DNA from: Sphingobacterium multivorum
Lineage (GTDB): Bacteria > Bacteroidota > Bacteroidia > Sphingobacteriales > Sphingobacteriaceae
DNA: 64,000 bases
NCBI RefSeq assembly: GCF_039511225.1
Contig: NZ_CP154261.1
Location: 1,736,001-1,800,000, forward strand
Direction of reading: 5' to 3'
Positions 1 through 6,856 of this stretch are shown in pieces. Position 1 is the stretch's first letter. Each line of letters opens with the position of its first letter. The translations under genes and the position numbers were made by a program. A model generated the notes under the pieces. That model did not search any database and had not been told where the DNA came from. It was given only the letters and a program-made list of their open reading frames with translations.

Positions 1-1074
1 TTGATCAAATGGCAACCCAACATTATTATCAATAATCGATTTTGGAATGGACTCGAAAATAAAAACGGTGATATTGGAACGCCTGAAAAATATATTCCAC
101 CAACAGGCTTGCCTGGTATGTATTGGGAGGTAAGCCATACCATGAATGAAAGTTACGGTTATAGCGCCCATGATCAAAATTGGAAAAGCTTCCCCAAGAT
201 CATGCAATTATTTGTGGAAACAGTAAGTAAGGGCGGCAATTTCCTGTTAAATGTTGGACCCGATGGTGATGGCGGCATTCCTGAACCTGCGGTGCGTATT
301 ATGGAGCAGATCGGGGACTGGATGAAGATCAATAGCGAATCTATTTACGGGACTACGGCGAGCCCTTTCCAAGCGTTGGATTGGGGTTATTGTACGCAAA
401 AAAATGGGAAGCTCTATCTGCATGTTTTTGACCGTCCAGCCGATGGGAAAATAAATCTACCAATCAAAAATAAAGTGACGGCTGTCTATGCCCTGGCTTC
501 ACCGAAAATGAAGTTAAAATATACGCTGGAAAATGGTAGACCAGCAATTCCTGTTGATGTCTTTGACAGCAATAAAGGACCTAAGGTTATCGTAGTGGAG
601 ATTCAGGGAAAACCAATTGTTGAGGAAAGCCTGACACAAACACAGGCGGATGGTCGTATCGTGATGAACGCAAATAATGCAAAACTGCAGGAAGGAAAGG
701 GACTGAAAATTATTGGCGCACATACCCATGATCCAAATCGCCCGAATGCCATAGGTCAATGGAAGGATCTTGCCGATCAAGTAATTTGGGATATTAAAAT
801 TCAAAAACCGGGTAAATACCGAGTACTCATCAATTATCTACCTAATCCTAAACATCAGGGCAAAATTTTGCTAACCGCTCTTGGACAAAAGATTCCTTTC
901 GCCTTTATAAATGAAAATGGAACTGCATTTAAGGAAGCGGTCATGGGAACAATAGAAGTATCACAGCAAGTGATCGGAGAGCCAAGCACAAAAGTGCTGC
1001 TGCAGGCTACGGCGATTGATGGCGATGCATTACCTGAGATTGCGTCAATTACACTGGTTCCGGTTCAAGAATAA
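1..1074 (+). CDS. Alpha-L-fucosidase (GH29), C-terminal part, 5' truncated by window edge
   Basis: The reading frame is open from the first base, so the start and the catalytic nucleophile region lie outside the window. The visible 357 residues carry the typical second half of a GH29 fucosidase: a WEVSHTMNESYGY block near residues 41-53, a WKSFPKIMQLFVETVSKGG helix and the LLNVGPDGDGGIP block near residues 81-93. The enzyme would release alpha-L-fucose from glycans, probably in the periplasm. After about residue 205 comes an extra C-terminal domain of about 150 residues, beta-rich by appearance (GKYRVLINY), which may be a carbohydrate-binding or accessory module; I do not recognise its family with certainty. 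The next gene, an exported oxidoreductase, follows on the same strand after 109 bp, so the two may be cotranscribed at the end of a fucose-related locus. Family call secure, exact specificity not. Confidence 0.9.
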   Translation: MIKWQPNIIINNRFWNGLENKNGDIGTPEKYIPPTGLPGMYWEVSHTMNESYGYSAHDQNWKSFPKIMQLFVETVSKGGNFLLNVGPDGDGGIPEPAVRIMEQIGDWMKINSESIYGTTASPFQALDWGYCTQKNGKLYLHVFDRPADGKINLPIKNKVTAVYALASPKMKLKYTLENGRPAIPVDVFDSNKGPKVIVVEIQGKPIVEESLTQTQADGRIVMNANNAKLQEGKGLKIIGAHTHDPNRPNAIGQWKDLADQVIWDIKIQKPGKYRVLINYLPNPKHQGKILLTALGQKIPFAFINENGTAFKEAVMGTIEVSQQVIGEPSTKVLLQATAIDGDALPEIASITLVPVQE

Positions 1075-1183
1075 ACTATTTTTGAGAAAGCCTAGACAAA
1101 TCATCCATACATAAACCATTTTGCCGCCAAGGACCGAATAAGTGTCTATAAAGACGAGCAGAAAAATAAACTATCAGTAAAAA

Positions 1184-2467
1184 ATGAAAAGAAGAGAATT
1201 TATAGCCAAGGGGATTGTATCCTCTTTGGCTTTCACAATTGTCCCGCGCGTTGTGTTAGGCGGAAATGGATTTCTTGCACCAAGTGATCGTATCAATCTT
1301 GGATTTATCGGTGTCGGAAAACAATCCTATACTTTGATGAACGGTCTCAATCGCTGCAAGGAAATCGCAAGTCTGGCGGCCTGCGATGTGGACCGTAACA
1401 AGTTGGCCGCATTTATTGCTGCGACAGCGAAAAAGCAAACGGAATTGTCAAAAGCACAGACTGAGATCAAGGCCTACCACCATTATCGCGAACTATTGGA
1501 TCGGAAAGATATTGATGCTGTTGTTATTGCAACACCAGATCACTGGCATGCGCAGGTTGCTGTTGATGCAGCTAAAGCCGGCAAAGATATTTATTGTGAG
1601 AAACCCCTGGCGCTTACCATTGCCGAGGGGAGAGCAATGGTTGATGCAACCCGCAAATATAAACGTGTCTTTCAGACAGGTAGCATGCAGCGTTCTTCCT
1701 ATAATTTTAGACAGGCAGCAGAACTGGTTCTCAATGGCTATATCGGCAAAATAAAAGAAATTAATGTGTCTGTGGGCGAACCGGTCAAACAATGCGACCT
1801 ACCAGCTATGCCAGCACCGGATTATTTGGATTGGGATATGTGGGTAGGACCTTCACCTTACCGCGGTTATAACCCGATTTTAAGCCCACCGCTTGAGGAT
1901 GATAAATGGGCTTGGTGGCGTGGTTACCGTGATTTCGGCGGTGGTTATATTACCGATTGGGGAGCACATATGTTTGATATTGTGCAATGGGCATTGGGCA
2001 TGGACGAATCTGGCCCGGTGCAATTCAATCCACCTAAAGCAGCAAATAGCAATAGCGGGCTTTCCTTTAACTATGCCAATGGAGTTCGGGTAAACCATGT
2101 GCAATGGGGCGTACATAACGCGATTCAATTTATTGGTGAAAAAGGTAAGATTGAAGTAAGCCGCGAATTTATCCGTTCGAATCCCGAGAATTTGGCCAAT
2201 CTTAAATTGAGCTCTACAGATCGTCGCCTGTATTACAGTGATAACCACTATCAGGATTGGGTAGACGCGATCAAAAAAAGAAGTAAGCCGATCTGTGATG
2301 TTGAAATAGGCCATCGGACGAGCTCTGTTTGCAATGCCATCAACATAGCGTATGAACTTCAAAAGGATTTAAAATGGAATCCACAAAAGGAACAGTTCGA
2401 CAATGATTATGCTAACCTCATGCGTAGCCGCCCTTATCGCGGGGAATGGGATTTTAGAAAGTTCTAA
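1184..2467 (+). CDS. Exported Gfo/Idh/MocA-family oxidoreductase
   Basis: A 427-residue protein beginning MKRREFIAKG, a twin-arginine-like (Tat) signal, so it is probably exported folded with its cofactor. A nucleotide-binding GFIGVGKQS loop lies at residues 40-48. The family's EKP motif is at residues 139-141, with Lys140 the expected catalytic-site lysine. A DWGAHMFDIVQWALGM block typical of the C-terminal domain follows in the second half. Family members use NAD(P) to oxidise or reduce sugars; some exported members act as NAD-dependent glycosidases (GH109 type), so either role is possible. Its position after a fucosidase suggests processing of a liberated sugar. A strong intrinsic terminator follows 26 bp after the stop, marking the end of the transcription unit. 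Confidence 0.87.
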   Translation: MKRREFIAKGIVSSLAFTIVPRVVLGGNGFLAPSDRINLGFIGVGKQSYTLMNGLNRCKEIASLAACDVDRNKLAAFIAATAKKQTELSKAQTEIKAYHHYRELLDRKDIDAVVIATPDHWHAQVAVDAAKAGKDIYCEKPLALTIAEGRAMVDATRKYKRVFQTGSMQRSSYNFRQAAELVLNGYIGKIKEINVSVGEPVKQCDLPAMPAPDYLDWDMWVGPSPYRGYNPILSPPLEDDKWAWWRGYRDFGGGYITDWGAHMFDIVQWALGMDESGPVQFNPPKAANSNSGLSFNYANGVRVNHVQWGVHNAIQFIGEKGKIEVSREFIRSNPENLANLKLSSTDRRLYYSDNHYQDWVDAIKKRSKPICDVEIGHRTSSVCNAINIAYELQKDLKWNPQKEQFDNDYANLMRSRPYRGEWDFRKF

Positions 2468-2492
2468 TCAAGAAAATGGTCGACTAATGATA

Positions 2493-2530
2493 AAAACAGG
2501 CTTAGCATATTTGCTAAGCCTGTTTTGTTT
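2493..2530 (+). terminator. Intrinsic terminator after the oxidoreductase gene
   Basis: A 15-bp perfect stem (2493-2507 with 2512-2526) encloses the 4-base loop TATT. The right arm ends in TTTT and the following bases are T-rich (GTTTAT). This is a strong rho-independent terminator for the plus strand. Confidence 0.9.
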
Positions 2531-2664
2531 ATAGATCAATATTTCTACAACAATGTAGGCTTGTATTACCCTGTCTTTGGCGGTAACATCTGCTAAGCAC
2601 CTTTTCACAATTTTTTAATAAATAGGGAGGAAAGATTCGTACCTGCTTCGTACCTTATTCGGAT

Positions 2665-2719
2665 GGGATACAGATATTGTACAGGTGCTGAACAGATATT
2701 GACCAGACCCTGAACAGGA
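2665..2719. repeat. Degenerate 11-bp tandem array (CTGAACA-like core)
   Basis: Five consecutive 11-base units stay in register: GGGATACAGAT, ATTGTACAGGT, GCTGAACAGAT, ATTGACCAGAC and CCTGAACAGGA. The most conserved part is ACAG near the end of each unit. The array lies 135 bp after the preceding terminator and about 335 bp before the LacI start. A sister array with the same period and similar flanking words is at 28531-28579. Confidence 0.65.
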
Positions 2720-3053
2720 ATTACTTGGTCAACTTTCGATCAATAGCCGTAGCAAGATTCTCCACAGCCGAAGGTGATACGAACACAACCCGAATACAGT
2801 ATTTAGTGCTATAGACACAAAACGCCATGTAAAACACGTTTTTCTGCTAACGGAAAGCTGACGGAAGCGAGCATATTGGAGAGGTCGTTTACACGATTTG
2901 ATCACTAGATCGCTTTTCTTATCTGGAGATAAAAAAACATGGCCCGCTGATTTAAAACAAAGGGAACAAAAAGAAAATTTGCTATTCTGGATAGATAATT
3001 GCTTTATTTGTATCCAACAATTATTACATTCGAACAGCAAAGGGAATCTTGAT

Positions 3054-4064
3054 ATGTCGCAATTAACAATAGTAGATCTGGCCAAAAAACTCGGCTTGTC
3101 AAAATCGACCGTTTCCCGTGCATTTCGGGATAACGAGGATATTAATCCGGCGACAAAAGCCCGTATTTTGGCCATGGCCGAAGAAATCGGTTTTTCGCCG
3201 AATGTCTATGCGAGTAGTCTGAAAGCGAATAAAAGTCTGACCATTGCGATTATTATTCCCGAATTTGGTAATAAATTTTTCTCGCAGGCCATCAAAGGAA
3301 TCGAGGCAGTGGCACGCTCTAAGGGCTATCATACCTTGATTTACGTGACGGATCATCAGGTACAAAATGAAGCTTCCATCGTGCGCTCGCTGGCTAATGG
3401 ACGAGTGGATGGTGTGATCATTTCGGCTTCGGGTGAGGGAAAAGACCATTCGCATTTGCAGCTGTTGGCAGAAAGGGGAATACCGGTCATGTTCTTCGAC
3501 CGTGCATACGACGATTGGAAGGGGGGATATATTACGGGGAATGACTTTGATTCGGCTTATCTGGCAACGAAGCACTTGATTGATAATGCCTGTCAACGGA
3601 TTGCTTACCTCGCCATCAATCCTCATGTTTCGATTGGTAAGGTGCGTAAAGACGGGTATGAAAAAGCTTTGCAGGAGGCGGGAATACCGATTAGGCCCGA
3701 GCTTATTTTGGATACCGTCAATGATGCCGATCAGAATATGAAAGATATCACCAGCTTGATCGAGAAGGAAAAACCCGATGCCATTTTTGCCTCAGTAGAA
3801 CGTCTCGCCATTTCGAGTATACGGGTCGCCAAGCAGCTCGCAATTCGTATTCCTGAAGACCTCAAGATCATTTGTTTTTCTTGTTTGGATATCGCCGATC
3901 TGATCGACCCAGCACTGAGCGTAGTGAAACAACCTGCCTACGAAATGGGCCAATTGGTAACAAAATACCTGTTAGATAAGATGGATGATCCAACAAATGA
4001 TAAGTTTGCTAATTCGGTTTATCTTGATTCCCAGCTTATTTTTCAAAAATCTAGCCTCAAATAA
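3054..4064 (+). CDS. LacI-family transcriptional regulator, probable repressor of the maltodextrin operon
   Basis: A 336-residue protein of usual LacI length. The start at 3054 puts MSQLTIVDLAKKLGLSKSTV at the N-terminus, where LacI proteins carry their helix-turn-helix, and an AGGGA sequence lies 11 bp upstream. The HTH (DLAKKLGLSKSTVSRAF) is followed by the hinge helix with NVYASSLKANKS and a periplasmic-binding-protein-like effector domain starting LTIAIIIPEFGNKFF. It lies directly upstream of, and parallel to, the GH13-SusC-SusD operon. The 195-bp gap between them holds two LacI-type palindromes. The inference is that it binds these and responds to maltose or a derived sugar. It would stand where SusR stands in Bacteroides sus systems, but SusR is an unrelated protein. 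Target and effector are inferred from context only. Confidence 0.9.
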   Translation: MSQLTIVDLAKKLGLSKSTVSRAFRDNEDINPATKARILAMAEEIGFSPNVYASSLKANKSLTIAIIIPEFGNKFFSQAIKGIEAVARSKGYHTLIYVTDHQVQNEASIVRSLANGRVDGVIISASGEGKDHSHLQLLAERGIPVMFFDRAYDDWKGGYITGNDFDSAYLATKHLIDNACQRIAYLAINPHVSIGKVRKDGYEKALQEAGIPIRPELILDTVNDADQNMKDITSLIEKEKPDAIFASVERLAISSIRVAKQLAIRIPEDLKIICFSCLDIADLIDPALSVVKQPAYEMGQLVTKYLLDKMDDPTNDKFANSVYLDSQLIFQKSSLK

Positions 4065-4075
4065 GAAAAAAAATA

Positions 4076-4107
4076 TTTGTTTTTTGTAATCCCATTATTT
4101 AGCTTTG
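4076..4107 (+). promoter_or_regulatory. Bacteroidota-type promoter of the maltodextrin operon
   Basis: TTTG at 4076-4079, a 20-base spacer, then TAGCTTTG at 4100-4107, an exact match to the Bacteroidota -33/-7 consensus TTTG/TAnnTTTG with normal spacing. The predicted start of transcription is about 4114, inside the first palindrome, which fits repression by a LacI protein. Confidence 0.75.
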
Positions 4108-4110
4108 ATT

Positions 4111-4134
4111 ACTTTCGGGAACATTCCCGAAAGT
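4111..4134. promoter_or_regulatory. LacI-type operator 1
   Basis: A 24-bp inverted repeat with arms ACTTTCGGGAA and TTCCCGAAAGT around the centre CA. It overlaps the predicted transcription start of the operon. The GGGAA/TTCCC core is shared with operator 2. Binding by the adjacent LacI protein is inferred, not shown. Confidence 0.75.
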
Positions 4135-4213
4135 GTTTAAATAATCAATTTGTATAAAATATTGGATAGGGAAATCCAGCAAATCGCAACAGGCGATTTC
4201 TTTTTACCTTGAT

Positions 4214-4230
4214 TTCGGGAACGTTCCCAA
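4214..4230. promoter_or_regulatory. LacI-type operator 2
   Basis: TTCGGGAACGTTCCCAA with a perfect 12-bp palindrome GGGAACGTTCCC at 4217-4228 and the central CG common in LacI-family operators. Its centre is exactly 100 bp from the centre of operator 1 and 37 bp upstream of the GH13 start codon, so it lies within the leader. Confidence 0.75.
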
Positions 4231-4259
4231 TGTCAGATTCCAAGTAAAGCTAATTATCG

Positions 4260-6845
4260 ATGGGGAAGCATATCTCTCGTTTAATAGGGTATCTCTGGGT
4301 GATTGTCCTATTATCATCATGTGCAAATAAGAAAGATATCGTGGATGTCGAGCAACCACCTGTTATTGAACAGCAGGGGACTGGTTTGGTGAATCTTTCT
4401 GCTCCATTTATCTTTTGGGATAAGGAAATCACCTTGCAATTTGATCTTTCAAAAGGAAATGCAGCGTTAAAAGGTAGCACCGCCGACCTGTATCTACACG
4501 CGGGGTTGATTCCTGTCCATGGGGGGAGCTGGCAGCATGTAGCGACAGACTGGTCAAAGAATGACAACGCTTATAAACTTAAATTTGTTTCTGCTGGTTT
4601 ATATACATTTACGTTTACGCCTTCCACATTCTTTAATCTGTCAAATGCTTTGGAATTTGGTCAGTTGGCACTTTTAGTGCGCAATGGTGATGGATCGCTG
4701 GTCCAACGAAATAAAAATAATTCAGATTTATTTCTGCCCTTCGTGGCGAGTAACATGCAAGCGATTCGTTTTGTGTCGCCTATGCTGCAACCTACAGATC
4801 CAATGACCACTGAGCAAATGTACACCGTTGGCGATAACCTGAAGCTACAATTACAGGCAACGCAGTCCGGAAAAATCAGTGTCTGGGACAATGGTATATT
4901 GCTGGCTGAATCTTCTGCCGCACTGTCTTTAGAAAAATCTGTTAGTCTACAAAGCAACGGCCTGCATGAGCTCGAAGCCCGCTTGGAAGCTGATGGCAAG
5001 GTATATTCCAGTAAAGTGGAGCTATTTGTAGAATCAAAACCTACCATTGCTGCCCTCCCGATAGGTATCAATCCAAACGGAACAACCATAAACAGGGAAA
5101 AAGGGGAGGTCAGTTTTGCGCTCACAGCACCACTGAAAAAAAGTGTATATCTGTTAGGTGGTTTTAACAACTATAAAGCATTACCAGCCTATGCGATGAG
5201 CCAGACTCCAGATGGCAAAACCTGGTGGGTAACGGTATCGAATCTGGATTTCTCCAAAAAACAGACTTATCAGTTTTTGGTGGATGGCCAATTGGCTATC
5301 GCTGACCCCTATGCTGAACTGATTCTTGATCCGCAGAATGATGCTGCGCTTGGGCTTACAGCAACGGCTGTACCCGCTTATCCCGCAGCTGCGCATGGTA
5401 TTGTCGGCGTATTGGATCTTCCCGCAAAGGCTTATACCTGGAAAACAACTGCTTTTAATAGACCTGCTCAAGGTGATTTGGTGATCTATGAACTGTTGGT
5501 CCGCGATTTTGTCAGACAGCATCAATATACTACACTCAAGGATTCTTTGTCTTATTTAAAAAGGCTAGGTGTAAATGCCGTTGAGCTAATGCCTGTACAG
5601 GAATCGGAAGGGAATTCGACTTGGGGATATAATCCTTCATTCCACCGGGCATTGGATAAATATTACGGCTTGAAAAATGACCTGAAAGCCTATGTCGATG
5701 CCTGTCACGAAAATGGTATTGCCGTGATTTTGGACGTTGTTTTTAATCACGCATTTGGTCAGTCGCCGCTTGTACAGCTTTATATGGAGCAGGGCAACGT
5801 CGCTGTCAATAGTCCTTGGTTCAATACGGTTGCCAAGCATCCGTTTAATGTTGGATTTGACTTTAACCACGAAAGTAGTTATACACAGGCTTTTGTTAAA
5901 GATGTCTTGACCTATTGGATGCAGGAATACAAGATCGATGGCTTCCGCTTTGACTTGTCTAAAGGCTTTACGCAGAAAAATTCAGGCACTTCAGAAAGTG
6001 ATTTAAACGCATGGAATGCTTATGATGCTTCCCGTGTGGCGATCTTAAAGCAATATCAGCAGCATATTCGGAGTATAGATCCTTCTTGTTATATCATTCT
6101 CGAGCATCTTGGCGGTGATCAGGAAGAAATGGAGCTGGCGCAATCGGGTATGTTGCTCTGGAATAATATGAATCATGTCTTCAACGAAGCAGCGATGGGA
6201 TGGAATGCCAATAATGGCTCGGATCTAGGAAGATTATTTGCGTCGAGTCACGGCATGGCACAACCTTCTTTTGTGTCCTATATGGAAAGCCACGACGAAC
6301 AGAGACTCTTGTTCAAGTGCCTCAATTATGGAAATTCATCCGGTAATTATAACATCAAGAATCTTGGCATTGCATTAAAACGTATGGAACAGGCTGCAGT
6401 ATTCTTATTGGCTTCACCTGGACCTAAGATGATCTGGCAGTTTGGTGAATATGGCTATGATGTGTCTATCGATGAAAATGGACGTACAGGTGAAAAACCA
6501 TTATTATGGAGTTATCTCCAGCAAGATGATCGCAAAAAACTCTTTGAGACCTATGCGAAACTCACCCGTTTCAAAACCAAAAATAGCATTTTCCAAAACG
6601 GGACGATTGTTACATCGGCTATGAAAGATGCCGTTAAATATTTCGTACTCGAAAAGGATGGACAACAAGTAGGGGTACTTGGCAATTTTGGGGTAGAAAG
6701 TGTGGAATTTACATTGCCACAAGCACTGCAGGGACAGTGGGTGGACAATTTTACGGGAAAAGAGCTCAACTGGTCCGGTCAGTCAAAATTGAGCCTTTTG
6801 CCTGGACAATACCAATTGATAAGCAAAACAAAACTAAATAAATAA
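4260..6845 (+). CDS. Surface GH13 alpha-amylase-family lipoprotein (SusG role)
   Basis: 861 residues. The lipoprotein signal ends LLSSC with Cys21, followed by lysine and acidic residues, compatible with surface export. The N-terminal third is beta-rich. A CBM48/E-set-like domain lies around residues 295-357 (YLLGGFNNY, TYQFLVDGQ). The GH13 barrel follows: region I DVVFNH at Asp492, region II GFRFDLS with nucleophile Asp565, region III ILEHLGG with acid/base Glu615, region IV ESHDEQ with Asp679. The WGYNPSFHRALDKYYG block resembles pullulanase/isoamylase-like branches, so it may cut alpha-1,6 as well as alpha-1,4 bonds. It is the first gene of the operon, 11 bp before susC, under the promoter and operators described. 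It would cut starch or glycogen outside the cell. The bond preference is uncertain. Confidence 0.9.
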   Translation: MGKHISRLIGYLWVIVLLSSCANKKDIVDVEQPPVIEQQGTGLVNLSAPFIFWDKEITLQFDLSKGNAALKGSTADLYLHAGLIPVHGGSWQHVATDWSKNDNAYKLKFVSAGLYTFTFTPSTFFNLSNALEFGQLALLVRNGDGSLVQRNKNNSDLFLPFVASNMQAIRFVSPMLQPTDPMTTEQMYTVGDNLKLQLQATQSGKISVWDNGILLAESSAALSLEKSVSLQSNGLHELEARLEADGKVYSSKVELFVESKPTIAALPIGINPNGTTINREKGEVSFALTAPLKKSVYLLGGFNNYKALPAYAMSQTPDGKTWWVTVSNLDFSKKQTYQFLVDGQLAIADPYAELILDPQNDAALGLTATAVPAYPAAAHGIVGVLDLPAKAYTWKTTAFNRPAQGDLVIYELLVRDFVRQHQYTTLKDSLSYLKRLGVNAVELMPVQESEGNSTWGYNPSFHRALDKYYGLKNDLKAYVDACHENGIAVILDVVFNHAFGQSPLVQLYMEQGNVAVNSPWFNTVAKHPFNVGFDFNHESSYTQAFVKDVLTYWMQEYKIDGFRFDLSKGFTQKNSGTSESDLNAWNAYDASRVAILKQYQQHIRSIDPSCYIILEHLGGDQEEMELAQSGMLLWNNMNHVFNEAAMGWNANNGSDLGRLFASSHGMAQPSFVSYMESHDEQRLLFKCLNYGNSSGNYNIKNLGIALKRMEQAAVFLLASPGPKMIWQFGEYGYDVSIDENGRTGEKPLLWSYLQQDDRKKLFETYAKLTRFKTKNSIFQNGTIVTSAMKDAVKYFVLEKDGQQVGVLGNFGVESVEFTLPQALQGQWVDNFTGKELNWSGQSKLSLLPGQYQLISKTKLNK

Positions 6846-6856
6846 ACAGTTATTTT

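Larger units (their letters stand above)
2468..3053. other. Intergenic region between oxidoreductase and LacI regulator
   Basis: 586 bp without a supported gene. It holds the terminator at 2493-2530, a T-rich word TCACAATTTTTTAAT at 2605-2619, an 11-bp-period repeat array at 2665-2719, the word TTGGTCA at 2725-2731 and GATACGAAC at 2776-2784. The last 156 bp are open in frame with the LacI gene but look non-coding (see rejected items). I could not find a convincing TTTG/TAnnTTTG promoter for the regulator. Confidence 0.6.

Noticed and set aside
1880-2362. 160-codon antisense open frame in the oxidoreductase gene
   Set aside because: Shadow of a well-supported gene; no domain visible.
2898-3053. 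In-frame upstream extension of the LacI gene
   Set aside because: It would add 52 residues before the DNA-binding domain, which LacI proteins place at the N-terminus; the ATG at 3054 has an AGGGA sequence at the right distance.
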